From the NCBI GenBank assembly GCA_964017195.1, contig OZ024890.1:65453367-65517366 (forward strand): a DNA stretch of 64,000 nucleotides, given 5' to 3'. Below, in pieces: positions 24,251 through 36,433 of this stretch; positions within the stretch are counted from its first letter, which is position 1; every line of letters starts with the position of its first letter. This stretch comes from Siderastrea radians (Eukaryota; Cnidaria; Anthozoa; Scleractinia; Rhizangiidae). The position numbers were made by a program, and so were the translations under genes. The notes under the pieces were generated by a model. The model did not search any database, was not told the origin of the DNA, and saw nothing but the letters and a program-made list of their open reading frames with translations.

Positions 24251-25440
24251 AAAAGGAGAAAGACCAGCAAGGGGGAGAAGGAAACTAAAAGCCAGGCCTT
24301 GCCCCGCTCGCTCCGCTCGTCGCATTTTATCGTGCCCTATTTCCCATGGACGCCACGTTTTCTTCGTTTGTCACAATCTGAGCGTGCCTGAAGTAATCTA
24401 ATATATAGATTTAGCCAAGCGTAAAAGCGGAGCTCCGCATCTCTCTTTCATGCTCATTGGCCTGTAAAATACAATAAATTTTAGTTGTGTTGTTATTCCC
24501 CAAAAGGTGAAAAACAGCAAGGGAAAATATGCGGACCGCTGAGGAAACTGTGAGTTGGCTTATTTTTCTTCAAAGAGAAGACTTCAGCACGTCTTTCACC
24601 GACAACCCCTTCTTGTAGCATTCTTTCGAAAGCCAGCTTATTAAGTTCAAGAAGAGTACTTGTAAAACTACAATTGCTAAAAAAATCCACTTAAGTTGCT
24701 CCCGGTAGCGACTCGACAGACTTTTCCATACAAATACACATTTCTCACTGATTCCAATGCATCCCTCTGGCTGTTTAGTTCTGTTAACCATGAAACATTT
24801 CTCGAAATCTATTTTGCTAAAATAAATAATATTTTCCCGGCATCAAACCGTTTACTGACAAACCCAAACAATTACCCAAAAAATGTTTTCGGAAATTTTC
24901 AAGCACACGTATAATTTTCAAGAGAAAATGGCACAAGTTTTTCAACCGCGAAGTATTACGGGTGCTTTCAAGAGCACACCCTGAACTAATTTTAGGAAGC
25001 TTTTAGAGTCTCATTTTTGACAAAATAGACTTAAACCGAGAAATGCTTTGATTATAGTTACTTAAATAAAGATTTCATTTCGATCTGTAACTAAAGACAC
25101 ACTGAAATGGCTTAGTGGTTAAAAACAAAACGAACGCGAAAACATGCCACACTGAACTTACTCACTGATTCTAAGTTTAGTCGCTAAATTGGGACAGAAA
25201 TGTCATTCACTTCAAATGAAGAAACCAAAAAATATAACAATATAAGATAAAATATTCCACAACTGAACAAAAAAACATAAGGAACTTACACTAAGACTAT
25301 AAACTGAAAAATGACGACAGAGCGACTCTTCAGGTGTTGAATACTAAATTACGAATTAGTTAAAACAACCCAATCCATATGCGTTGCCGAAGAAAAACAA
25401 CCTACATTGAAAAAGCAACACAGACTCAGTCTAGAATAGA
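24251..25440. other. Intergenic, no gene supported
   Basis: AT-rich, with no recognisable exon, RNA or repeat boundary. Confidence 0.35.
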
Positions 25441-25551
25441 ACATTCTGCACTTTCATTGCTCAATTCAAACCACCAGTCTGTTGTGGCATGTCATGTTGG
25501 CACGCGCGTGCGTGGTGGTTGGGTGAATTGACCAATGAAAGTGCAGAATGT
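25441..25551. mobile_element. 111-bp hairpin MITE
   Basis: Arms acattctgcactttcattg and caatgaaagtgcagaatgt are perfect complements. The inner parts (caattcaaaccacca / tggtggttgggtgaattg) also pair. Confidence 0.75.
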
Positions 25552-25604
25552 AATCTGAACTCGTGCAGCTTGTAACGAATGCATCCCGGCCGTGTCCACG
25601 CCAA

Positions 25605-26404
25605 GGGTGGATTCATTTGCAGCATACGCGTATACTTGTCGCATTCTTAACGCGTGCCCTGTTGTAAATAAACGTGTCGATAACCCCCAGAAAACTACCC
25701 GTGGGAAACGCCTATTGTTTTCAGCTTGAAAACAATTACGTTCAACATCAGGGTCAAAACTAAGGAAAGCGACAAAAATTCTATTTCTTGGGTGGTTTAC
25801 TTGGCTTTCTATGCTGTGGAGCGTGATATCCTATTATAATTTAGTTAGTTGTGGTGGAAGTAACAATAAGAATGTGGCAGGCACAGGTAGAGGGGAAGAT
25901 GGAATAATGGTACAAAGTGAAGATGACGATGTACTTTTTTGCTATTTTGCCAAGGGGAAATATTCCACTCATAGGTTCAATTGATACTTCTGATAAACCT
26001 ATGGTGCCAGCAAACGTATCAAGGTTATCTGCAACACCGTGATAATTAAAATGCTGGAAGGGTGCGAAATTCGGCAGACTGTTTATTTGCATCGCATTCG
26101 GGATACGCGTATCGGGTATGCGATTACTCAATGGCGTATCGATTTATCGCATTCAATGAAGATATATTTGGCGTTTAGCCGCACAGGAAAATGCAATCCT
26201 TTCGCAAGTATTTGAACAGGCATTTTCCTCCTTTGGGAAAAGTAATCAGATTTGTCAGCGCCTTTTTAGCCAATGAGGTACGAAGCGCACGCTGGAACGT
26301 GCCATTGATTTATCGCCTACCCCATACGCGTAACCTAAATGTGATGCAAACAAACAGGTTGTCACATTTTTTGCTATACGCGTATGCTGCTAATGAATCC
26401 ACCC
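25605..26404. mobile_element. 800-bp non-autonomous DNA transposon with ~30-bp TIRs
   Basis: The left end gggtggattcatttgcagca and the right end tgctgctaatgaatccaccc are inverted copies, and pairing continues inward through tacgcgtata. No transposase frame lies inside. A target duplication could not be decided; both flanks carry C/A-rich bases (ccaa / caaaag). Confidence 0.65.
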
Positions 26405-26754
26405 CAAAAGTCTAGCGCAGGGGAAGATCAACGATAGCAGGATGGTTTTCGAATTTTATCCAATCAGAAATACCGTGCGATCACCGTAAAGGCTGAATAG
26501 GATGTGGAAATTCAGGAAATTATGGGGCTTTATGAATATAGTGTTTTTATGGCGTTTCTCTGCATTGCTTTGTGATACGAGAGCGATTTGTGGGACTCGC
26601 TTGTCTCGAAGTCACCCGCCTTCCTTCGTTTTAAGTGGATAAACAACACCGCGAACAACACCGAACCAAAAACTCGCCTAAACCGGCCACGAATTACGCC
26701 CAAATTACGCACAAGACACAAAAAGACTACAAAAACAACCCCATGTCGAGTTAA

Positions 26755-27394
26755 GGTGATTCCCTTCAAGTGCATTGCGCATCCTTTCTGCGCATCATTT
26801 GTTTGCGTGATTAGCGCGCGCACCTTCGAAACTTGATATTAGGTTTTTTATGAGCTGCTGAGCAGTTCAGAGAAATAACAGGTCGTTTTCTCCTAAACGA
26901 ACTCTGTGACCCCCATTTTTTGACACATAAATTCAAATGGCACACGGTCGAGTACAACATATCGCGATTTCAAGAAAAGTTAAAAATACTGCTTTGAGCT
27001 ATTTTTATTTAAATGCCGAAAAGAACACGTCAGCAGGGTACAGCAGGGTATGGACGCACGCGGCAAATTCTTTAATTTTTTTCATATCCTTAATTTTTGT
27101 TCAACTAAAATAGTATTCAATGCAAGATAAATGTCTATTATGTTGAACTGCTCTAATATTTCAATACAAGCAATGACTTTTTAAGGCAATTATAGTTCTC
27201 ATTTCTGATTATCAGGGTTTCTCAGGAAAACCTTACGGGTCGTATAATTGCTGTCAATGACTATCTATGTTGTGCCAAAACAAGCTCGGTGACCCCTATT
27301 TTTTATTGCATTTATGAACTGTTCTAAACGTAATTACCAGTTGGACCAAGTCTTAGAAATTTTTAAATATTCCTTCTATTTCGATGGAATCACC
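26755..27394. mobile_element. 640-bp TTAA-flanked MITE
   Basis: Short TIRs ggtgattcc (26755) and ggaatcacc (ending 27394) are bordered by ttaa at 26751-26754 and 27395-27398. A TTAA target duplication is a hallmark of the piggyBac and Kolobok superfamilies. No transposase is present. Confidence 0.75.
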
Positions 27395-27684
27395 TTAAGT
27401 GAAGTATAAGTGAAAACCTGTGCAAAAAAAATTTTCCCGCCCTTAAAACACCCTTTGCCAATTTTTTCCCGCCATTCTGAAAATATGGGCAATGCCTGAA
27501 ATTGCTACATTCACCTAAAACTCGAGAACAAGTGATCGAGCAAAGAAAACTAAAAATCAATCAAATCATCCCTTCGGCCGCCATCTTTGTTTATCTTTCT
27601 CTGTGGCGCGCGCGTTTCAGGAACGTGGGTACTAAGAAAATGATTAACCAATCAGACAAAAGTCTTTTATTTGGTTTTCAAAAT

Positions 27685-27810
27685 TGAAAACCAGATTGTC
27701 GGAGTCGGAGCAGAAGCAGAAGGATAAACCAATCACAGTGCTCGTTCCCACGCTTTGTGATTGGTTTAGTTCTTCCGCTTCTCCTTACGACTCCGACAAT
27801 TTGGTTTTCA
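27685..27810. mobile_element. 126-bp imperfect hairpin MITE
   Basis: The ends tgaaaaccagattgtcggag and ctccgacaatttggttttca pair, as do aaaccaatcaca and tgtgattggttt inside. Related half-copies (gactccgttgtttggttttc) follow at about 27855-27885. A stem-loop cgatcctt ... aaggatcg lies at 27950-27977. Confidence 0.7.
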
Positions 27811-28018
27811 CTAGATCGTATTAAGTAGTGTAAGCGCAATAGGAAACTCTGCTTACGACTCCGTTGTTTGGTTTTCACTAAATCGTAATGCTCTACGCTT
27901 CTGATTACGACAACGACTGCTGTTGCAGCAATCTCGTCCCCAGAGCCCACGATCCTTTTGGTCTGCGCCAAGGATCGAGAGCCTGGTAGGTACTTCATAT
28001 ATGATACATTATAGTGTA

Positions 28019-28072
28019 CGGGGCATTATACTGTACTCTACCAAATTACTTACTTTAATTACTTTACTTGCT
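28019..28072 (+). repeat. Left terminal inverted repeat of the 32-kb structure
   Basis: 54 bp starting cggggcattatactgtac. It matches the complement of 60285-60338 at 53 positions (A/G at one site). Similarity stops abruptly outside it. Confidence 0.9.
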
Positions 28073-31000
28073 CGGTTTACTTGAGTTCCTTGGCCTGCTT
28101 GAGTTGCTTGGCCTCCTTCAGTTGCTTGGCCTGCTTGAGTTGCGTGGCTTACTTGAGTTGCTTGTCCTGCTTGAGTTGCTTGGCCTGCTTGAGTTGCTTG
28201 GCTTACTTGAGTTGCTTGGCCTGCTTGAGTTGCTTAGCTTACTTGAGTTGCTTGGCCTGCTTGAGTTGCTTGCCTTACTTGAGTTGTTTGCCTTACTTGA
28301 GTTGCTCGGCATACTTGAGCTGCTTGGCGTACTTGAGTTGCTTGGCCTGCTTGAGTTGCTTGGCTTACTTGAGTTGCTTGCCCTACTTGAGTTGCCTGCC
28401 TTACTTGAGTTCCTTGCCCTACTTGAGTTGCTTGGCCTGCTTGAGTTGCTTGGCTTACTTGCGTTCCTTGCCCTACTTGAGTTGTTTGGCTTACTTAAGT
28501 TGCTTGGCCTTCTTGCGTTGCTTGGCGTAATTGAGCTGCTTGGCCTACTTGAGTTGCTTGGCGTGCTTGAGGTGCTTGGCTTACTTGAGTTACTTGCCTT
28601 ACTTGAGTTGCTTGCCCTACTTGAGCTGCTTGGCCTGCTTGAGTTGCTTGGTCTGCTTAATTTGCTTGGCTTACTTGAGTTGCTTGCCCTACTTGAGTTG
28701 CTTCGCCTGCTTAAGTTGCTTGGCTTAATTGAGTTGCTTGGCTTACTTGAGTTGCTTTTCCTGCTTGAGTTGCTTGGCCTGCTTGAGCTGCTTGGCCTGC
28801 TTGAGTTGTTTGGCTTACTTGAGTTGCTTGCCTTACTTGAGTTGCTTTTCCTATTTGAGTTGCTTGGCCTGCTTGAGCTGCTTGGCCTGCTTGAGTTGCT
28901 TGGCCTCCTTGAGTTGCTTGGCGTGCTTGAGTTGCTTGGCTTACTTGAGTTGCTTTTCCTACTTGAGTTGCTTCACCTGCTTGAGTTGCTTGGCTTACTT
29001 GAGTTGCTTGGCTTACTTGAGTTGCTTTTCCTACTTGAGTTGCTTGGCCTGCTTGAGTTGCTTGGCTTACTTGCGTTCCTTGCCCTACTTGAGTTGTTTG
29101 GCTTACTTAAGTTCCTTGGCCTTCTTGAGTTGCTTGGCTTAAATGAGCTGCTTGGCTTACTTGAGTTGCTTGGCGTGCTTGAATTGCTTGGCTTACTTGA
29201 GTTGCTTTTCCTACTTGAGTTGCTTCACCTGCTTGAGTTGCTTGGCTTACTTGAGTTGCTTTTCCTACTTGAGTTGCTTGGCCTGCTTGAGTTGCTTGGC
29301 CTGCTTGAGTTGCTTGGCCTACTTGCGTTCCTTGCCCTACTTGAGTTGTTTGGCTTACTTAAGTTCCTTGGCCTTCTTGAGTTGCTTGGCTTAAATGAGC
29401 TGCTTGGCTTACTTGAGTTGCTTGGCGTGCTTGAGGTGCTTGGCTTACTAGAGTTACTTGCCTTACTTGAGTTGCTTGCCCTACTTGAGTTGCTTGGCCT
29501 GCTTGAGTTGCTTGATCTGCTTAATTTGCTTGGCTTACTTGAGTTGCTTGGCTTACTTGAGTTGCTTGCGCTACTTGAGTTGCTTCGCCTGCTTAAGTTG
29601 CTTGGCTTAATTGAGTTGCTTGGCTTACTTGAGTTGCTTTTCCTGCTTGAGTTGCTTGGCCTGCTTGAGCTGCTTGGCCTGCTTGAGGTGCTTGGCTTAC
29701 TTGAGTGTCTTGCCTTACTTGAGTTGCTTTTCCTATTTGAGTTGCTTGGCCTGCTTGAGCTGCTTGGCCTGCTTGAGTTGTTTGGCTTACTTGAGTGTCT
29801 TGCCTTACTTGAGTTGCTTTTCCTATTTGAGTTGCTTGGCCTGCTTGAGTTGCTTGGCCTGCTTGAGTTGCTTGGCTTACTTGAGTTGCTTGGCGTGCTT
29901 GAGTTGCTTGGCTTACTTGAGTTGCTTTTCCTACTTGAGTTGCTTCACCTGCTTGAGTTGCTTGGCTTACTTGAGTTGCTTGGCTTACTTGAGTTGCTTT
30001 TCCTACTTGAGTTGCTTGGCGTGCTTGAGTTGCTTGGCTTACTTGAGTTGCTTGGCTTAATTGAGCTGCTTGGCTTACTTGAGTTGCTTGGCGTGCTTGA
30101 GTTGCTTGGCTTCCTTGAGGTGTTTTGCCTTACTTGAGTTGCTTGGCCTGCTTGAGTTGCTTGGCCTCCTTGAGTTGCTCGGCTTACTTGAGTTGCTTTT
30201 CCTACTTGAGTTGCTTGGCCTGCTTGAGTTGCTTGGCTTACTTGAGCTGCTTGGCTTACTTGAGTTGCTTGACGTGTTTGAGTTGCTTGGCTTACTTGAG
30301 TTGCTTGACTTAATTTAGTTGCTTGCCCTACTTGAGTTGCTTGGTTTACTTGAGCTGCTTGCCTTACTTGAGCTGCTTGGCGTGCTTGAGTTGCTTGGCT
30401 TACTTGAGTTGCTTGCCTTACTTGAGTTGCTACCACTAATTGAGTTGCTTGGTCTGCTTGAGTTGCTTGGCTTACTTGAGTTGCTTGGCTTACCTGTGTT
30501 GCTTGGCTTACTTGAGTTGCTTGGCTTACCTGAGTTCCTTGGCTTACTTGAATTGCTTGGCTTACTTGAGTTGCTTGCCCTACTTGAGATTGCTTGGCCT
30601 GATTGAGTTGGTTGGCTTACTTGAGCTGCTTGGCTTACTTGAGTTGCTTGGCCTGCTTGAGTTGCTTGGCTTACTTGAGTTGCTTGGCCTGCTTGAGTTG
30701 CTTGGCTTACTTAAGCTGCTTGCCTTACTTGAGTTTCATGGCTTACTTGAGTTGCTTGCCCTACTTGAGTTGCTTGGCTTACTTGAGATTGCTTGGCCTG
30801 CTTGAGTTGGTTGGCTTACTTGAGCTGCTTGGCTTACTTGAGTTGCTTCTCCTGCTTGAGTTGCTTGGCTTACTTGAGTTGCTTGGCCTGCTTGAGTTGC
30901 TTGGCTTACTTAAGCTGCTTGCCTTACTTGAGTTTCATGGCTTACTTGAGTTGCTTGCCCTACTTGAGTTGCTTGGCTTACTTGAGCTGCTTGGCTTACT

Positions 31001-31478
31001 TGAATTGCTTGGCTTACTTGAGTTGCTTACCCTACTTGAGATTGCTTGGCCTGCTTGAGTTGCTTGGCTTACTTGAGCTGCTTGGCTTACTTGAGTTGCT
31101 TGGCCTGCTTGAGTTGCTTGGCTTACTTGAGTTGCTTGGCCTGCTTGAGTTGCTTGGCTTACTTAAGCTGCTTGCCTTACTTGAGTTTCACGGCTTACTT
31201 GAGTTGCTTGCCCTACTTGAGTTGCTTGGCTTACTTGAGCTGCTTGGCTTACTTGAGTTGCTTGCCCTACTTGAGTTGCTTGGCTTACTTGAGCTGCTTG
31301 GCTTACTTGAGTTGCTTGGCTTACTTGAGTTGCTTGCCCTACTTGAGTTGCTTGCCCTACTTGAAGTTGCTTGCCTTACTTAAGTTGCTTGCCTTACTTG
31401 AGTTGCTTGCCTCACTTGAATTGCTTGGCGTACTTGAGTTGCTTGGCGTACTTGAAGTTGCTTGGCTTACTTGAGTTG
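28073..31478 (+). repeat. 18-bp minisatellite array, left arm (~3.4 kb)
   Basis: About 189 units of ttgagttgcttggcttac and variants. Each unit is two 9-bp halves. The ttgagttgc half is almost constant, while the other half varies among a small set (ttggcttac, ttggcctgc, ttgccctac, ttttcctac, ttggcgtgc). Because 18 is a multiple of three, most reading frames stay open; the 689-codon Leu-rich frame at 28068-30137 is a product of this. Confidence 0.97.
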
Positions 31479-31559
31479 ACTTTAATGTCTTGACTGTTCT
31501 GGCAGTAAACATTTTAAATAGGCTCTGACACACATATACAAGATTTATGCCTGGATTTT

Positions 31560-32125
31560 GATTTAGTGGATATTTGGCGAATATGTTATTCGGAATCTAG
31601 ACGTTTTACGTGAAGACAAAGAGTCCTTTTATTCAGAGAAGACTTGACTATTGGCTTATTAGCGACGTTTGCCAGGATGAAATTGAAAGACCTGATATTA
31701 TTTCTTCCATCAACTCCGACCATTTGGCAATTTTTCTTCATTTCAATAGTATAGACAAACCGGAGCATGATCACTGTTTTTGGAAGTTTAATGCCGGTGT
31801 CGTGGATGACGACGATTTTGCAACCGATACTCGTAGCTTTACGTGGAGCAAAATGTCTCCATTTATTTTTTGCAGACTCGATTACTGGCTGATCTCAGAT
31901 AATTTGCATGATTTAGTTTCAATAGTTGACATTCTAGCTTCAATTAAAACTGATCACTCTTCGATAGTATTAGAGCTCGAGGATATTCAAGAGGGCTACA
32001 GAGGACCAGGATTTTGGAAGTTAAATACTTCTCTGCTGACCAGACTAGACTATGTGGACATGATAACAAGGAATTGCAATTTGGTTAGAGGAAGCGAACG
32101 ACTTGTCAAGGCCTTTAATAGGTAA
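31560..32125 (+). pseudogene. LINE endonuclease remnants (two Tx1-like fragments fused), left arm
   Basis: The frame reads FIQRRLDYWLISD ... SDHLAIFL and then, after DDDDFATDTRS, again FTWSKMSPFIFCRLDYWLIS ... TDHSSIVLEL. Two endonuclease C-termini in tandem show that pieces of two related LINEs are joined. Compared with the right arm, about 550 bp between them (40445-40993 there) is missing. The endonuclease is the AP-like (EEP) type of L1/Tx1 LINEs. Confidence 0.8.
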
Positions 32126-32173
32126 ATTGATGACTGACTCGTTTAATGAAGCCTTTGATAAAAAAGAAATTAA

Positions 32174-33326
32174 ATGTCTTCTTCACAAAAGCAAGCTATC
32201 ATCACACTCATTGAAAAGAAAGGAAAGGACAGAAACTATTTAGAAAATTGGAGACCTAAATCGTTAATAAGTGTGGATGCCAAGATTGCTTCCAGGGTAA
32301 TTGCGGCGAGAATTATTAAGGTCCTTCCTGAAATTATTCACGCCAATCAGTCGGAATATGTGAAAGGAAGATTCATAGGTGAAGCTGCGAGATCAATTTT
32401 AGATGTTATGGATTTCAAAAAAAAAGAAAACATACCTGGTATATAACTCTTTATTGATTTTGAAAAGGCCTTCGACAGTGTTGACTGGAATTTATGTTAA
32501 AAGGACTAGATGTGTTCGGCTTCGAACCAAATCTTATCGGATGGGTAGAGACATTCTATAGAAACATATCCAGTTGTGTGTTGAACAACGGGACCTGTAC
32601 ACTGTATTTTGAATTACAAAGAGGAGTTAGACAAGGGATCCGTTGTCGCCGTATTTATTTATTATCGCAGCTGAGATTCTATCAATTGCCATTCAGAGCA
32701 AACCTAATATTCAAGGCCTCAAAATAGGACAAGATGAATTTAAGTTAGTGCAGTATGCCGATGACCTCACTATGTTTGTGCCCGATCTTGAGTGTGCCCA
32801 ACAGTTTTTTTGTTTACTTGATCAATTTGAATCCTGCTCTGGCTTGAAGGTCAACTATTCCAAAACTGAAACCATGTGGATTGGTTCGTCTAGACAAAAC
32901 ACAGAGAACACATCTCTTGGCTTAAGATGGTGCAACAGCGTTAAGGCCCTCGGGATTGTCTTTACGTATAATGAGGTGGATTTGCTGCAGAAAACGTTTT
33001 ATGATAAATTGAAAGATATCCGAATGCAGACAAGGTTATGGAGTTGCCGGGGCCTCTCACTGTATGGCAAAGTCACGATTATCAAATCACTTCTGATTCC
33101 AAAAATGTTGTATGTGTTTTCAATTCTGCCAACCCCTGAGGATTTCATCAAACAACTCAATTCCATCATTTATAATTTTCTATGGAAAGGGCCAGATAAA
33201 ATAGCTCGACTAGCTACAATAAACGATTTGAAACACGGTGGTCTTGATTTAATAGATATCGTAACCTCAATTAAAGCATCAAAACTGGCCTGGATTGGCA
33301 GACTTTTCTCGGAAGGCTTATCTTAA
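32174..33326 (+). pseudogene. Tx1/L1-like LINE reverse transcriptase, left arm
   Basis: RT motifs are visible across shifted frames: ITLIEKKGKDRNYLENWRP, YVKGRFIGEAARSILDVMDF, then after a frameshift near 32445-32500 the FDSVDWNF region, RGVRQG near 32620, and YADD at 32754-32765 (LVQYADDLTMF). The thumb/connection follows (SLYGKVTIIKSL, IYNFLWKGPDK). Stops and frameshifts near 32445, 32500 and 32640 make it non-functional. The segment normally linking endonuclease and RT is missing in both arms. Confidence 0.9.
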
Positions 33327-34366
33327 GCACTTACTTGAAGATTTTGGGGGTAAATTTTTATTCAGATGCAATTATGACGTTAAAGATGACAAAACCTATT
33401 CTAAATTTTACAATGAGCTTCTTCAGTGGTGGGCTGATTTTAGGGCCTCTTTTTCAACAAAGCCTCCCCAGTCCGAAAGTATAATCTGGAATAATAAAAA
33501 CATTAAAATAGATGGTAAACCATTATATTATCCGAACTATGTAAAAGCTGGAATTTTATTTTGCCATCATTTACAATTCGATAAAGGTAATCTACAATCT
33601 TATAACAATGCAATAGGTGTTGGTCTGAGAAAGACGATTTTTTTAGTCTGGACAGGGGTACGAAGTGCGATTCCTGCCCACCTAAAGGCTTTGTATTCGA
33701 TAGAAAAAGAATCAGGATTGTTATAATTTTTCTGCGGAGAAAAATCTTTAACCCATTAACAAGTAAAAGTAAGCAGTTTTATCACTTGCTAGTGTCCGAA
33801 AAAGCAAAACCTTCGAGGGGCTTCAAAAAACTGAAAGGGGACTTTGACCTTGATGATTCAAGTGTTGCAAGTGCCTTTCTTAATACAAAGTCGCTTTCAT
33901 CTGAAACTTTTATTAGAAGTTTTCAATTTAAAATTTTAGGCGACATTACCTTTACAAACTATCGTTTAGCTAAGATATGTTATGTTCCGAATGATCTTTG
34001 TACTTTTTGTGAGGCTGGTTCAGAAACGGTCCATCACCTATTTTATGAATGTTCTTTTTCAAACCTCAACATTTTGAAAATTTCTGGTATACACTCTCTG
34101 GTCAACGTGAGGATTTCACTTTAAAAGATGTTTTGGTAGGCATATTAGACGAGGAGTGTGATTTACTAAATTATCTTTTTATTGTTGAAAAACTTCATAT
34201 TTGGACATGCCGTAAACGTAGTGTGACCCCAAATTTCAGAATCTTTATAGGAATGGTTGATGTGAAATACAAAACAGACATGTACATAGCTGCAAAGAAC
34301 AATAGGAGAGGAAAATTTCAGGCTAAATGGCAACTGTATATTAATGCTAGAGAGCTTGTTGGGTAA
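33295..34366 (+). pseudogene. LINE ORF2 C-terminal region with zinc-finger remnant
   Basis: Three frames (33295, 33786, 34049) cover the end of the ORF2 protein. LCTFCEAGSETVHHLFYEC near 33995-34055 is the CxxC-H-C finger (zf-RVT) found at the end of Tx1/L1-like ORF2. The homology with the right arm stops near 33718, so this 3' end is present only on this side. Confidence 0.8.
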
Positions 34367-34425
34367 ATGCACCTATCACAAATAATATAAGTTGCATATG
34401 AAGGGGTTATTGGAAACGAATCAGA

Positions 34426-34431
<6 letters not shown>

Positions 34432-34501
<70 letters not shown>
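34432..34501. repeat. (TTA)n microsatellite at the LINE 3' end
   Basis: About 23 ATT/TTA units directly after the LINE's 3' region; probably grown from its A/T-rich tail. Confidence 0.9.
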
Positions 34502-34502
<1 letters not shown>

Positions 34503-34559
34503 ATCATTGATTGTACTATACTGTAAATAGATCTGGAAATAAAATGTGGAAAAAAAGAG

Positions 34560-36040
34560 ACTTCTCTAAGGACCTGTGAGGACAAATGCAATAGATCACC
34601 AGATCTTGAAAATCAGGAGGAGCTTGAAATGTTGAATATGGAATATGATTCTATTTACTAACAGTTAGCAAAAGGTTCATTAATCCGATCAAAAGCCGCT
34701 TGGTATGAGAAGGGAGAAAAAAATCAATCAGTACTTTTTAAATCTTGAGGCGCATAAGAAGGCTAAAAGCTCTGTTCGAAAAGTTTTTAACAAGGAAGGA
34801 TCACAAATGTAAGAAAATCCTGCAGGAGAATCAAAACTTTTATTCTATTCTCTGTAAACGCGATCCTCTCAGTCCATCCGAGGATATGTTAAAACTCGTT
34901 TTTAAATACTTCTGAAATACCGAAACTCTGGTATGATGACGCTCGAATTTGTGATGGAAAATTAACGGTTGACGAGTGTTACAAGAATCTTCAGTTATTT
35001 GAAAGTAATAAGTCACCAGGTAACGAAGGATTAACGGTAGAATTTTACAGCGGAGCTTTTTGGCACATTTTAGGAAATCTAACGGTAGACAGGTTAAACT
35101 TATCTCATGACTATGGTGAGTTATCAACCTCTCAGAAGGAAGCCATCATTACCTTAATTGATTTCGCTTATCAATGTTGACGTAAAAATAATTAAGCTCG
35201 AAAGCTATTGCTAAGAGATTAGAAAAAGACTTACTAAATATTATACATTACAATCAATGTGCATATGTCAAGGGTAGAACCATTTTTGACGCAGTTAGAA
35301 CGATCGAAGATGTCATGGAATTTTCAGAAAGGTACAATATTGAAAGAAGAATGATTTGTGTTGATTTCAAAAAAGCCTTCGACACTGTAAGTAGGGATAT
35401 TTTATTTCGTACTTTATCTGCTTTTGGTTTTGGACCTTCTACTTCGACCTTTGTAGATAATGAAGAGACCAAATTAAGTCTTTACGCAGATGATCTGACT
35501 GGTTTTTTGAAAAACGACCTCTCTCTAGCAAACTTTCTCAGGCTTATAGAAGATAATGGAACTTGTTCTGGCCTTAAGATTAATCACGAAAAAGCAGAAA
35601 TAATGCTGTTAGGTAATCGCGCCTATATTTTACAAGAAGACAATGCCGCTTTAGACAACATGAAAATTAAAAAAATCCGTAAAAATCTTGAGAGTACACT
35701 TTGCCTATGACTTTCGCGCGAAACAAAAGCTGAACGTTGATGAGTTCAATTAGTTCTATTAAACTAAAACTACGAATCTGGAGATGGAGGGATCTAACTA
35801 TTATAGGGAGAATCCAAATTGTCAAAACCTTTATCGTCCCAATTTTCTTTTATCGAGTGAGCTTGATATCATTAGATAAGGAATTTGTGAAAGAGTTGAA
35901 CGGAATTGTCTTTGACTTTATCTGGAAGGGGAAGGATAAAGTTAAACGATTTGCTCTTGTTAGTGATATTGAAGATGGAGGACTTAAAGCCCCACACTTA
36001 GATTCTATAATTGAAACAAAGAGGCTGTACAGGGTGTAAA
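34560..36040 (+). pseudogene. Third, degenerate Tx1-like LINE in the centre
   Basis: Fragments in changing frames read SKAAWYEKGEKN (34690 region), NKSPGNEGLTVEFY (35010), AYVKGRTIFDAVRTIEDVM (35260), ICVDFKKAFDTV (motif A, 35355) and SLYADDLTGF (YADD at 35483-35494). Motif B between FGFGPS and YADD is deleted. The 35737-36039 frame (GRIQIVKTFIVP, FDFIWKGKDK) is the thumb. It differs clearly in sequence from the LINE of the arms. Confidence 0.8.
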
Positions 36041-36132
36041 GGGTATACAGGGTGTCAGTAGTATGCGAGGTTTACATAACCGCATACAGAGTGTACAAAG
36101 GTACTAAGGGTGAAGGAGAGTATACAGGGTGT
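36028..36132. repeat. Imperfect short repeat of tacagggtgt type
   Basis: tacagggtgt and close variants (tacagagtgt, actaagggtg) recur about six times in 105 bp, exactly between the central LINE and the start of the right arm. Confidence 0.6.
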
Positions 36133-36133
36133 A

Positions 36134-36270
36134 CTCCTGATTCTTTTTCTATTGAATACAAAGCCTTTAGGTGGGCAGGAATCGCACTTCGTACCCCTGT
36201 CCAGACTAAAAAATTCGTCTTTCTCAGACCAACACCTATTGCATTGTTATAAGATTGTAGATTACCTTTA
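36134..36270 (-). repeat. Inner end of the right arm, beyond the LINE insertion
   Basis: Reverse complement of 33590-33718, including acctattgcattgttataag and ggtgggcaggaatcgcac. It shows that the right arm continued here before the 36287-38669 insertion. Confidence 0.85.
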
Positions 36271-36433
36271 TCGAATTGTAAATGATTTTTTTAAATTATT
36301 TTTCTTCATTATATTTTGTCCAGGAAATTTTACACTGAGTATTTTACAGTATTTACAATATATTCTTACTTAAAGCTAAATAAGAAACCAAAAGGAGGCC
36401 TAGGATGCATGGTAGTTCCCATTTTGCCAATGT

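Noticed and set aside
26530..26836. Open frames on both strands near 26.6 kb
   Set aside because: They overlap the edge of the TTAA-flanked MITE and show no protein motif.
28000..28018. Target-site duplication for the 32-kb structure
   Set aside because: The bases before 28019 (atagtgta) and after 60338 (gtcaagag) do not match at 4-9 bp; none could be claimed.
28068..30137. A 689-codon Leu-rich (LLELLG)n protein and many similar frames in all arrays
   Set aside because: They are forced by an 18-bp repeat whose unit has no stop in four of six frames. The same sequence reads as several unrelated low-complexity proteins, and no start context, splice sites or domain supports any of them.
31610..32125. 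Novel protein with two endonuclease-like C-termini
   Set aside because: It is explained by fusion of two LINE fragments plus a deletion, not by a real tandem-domain gene.
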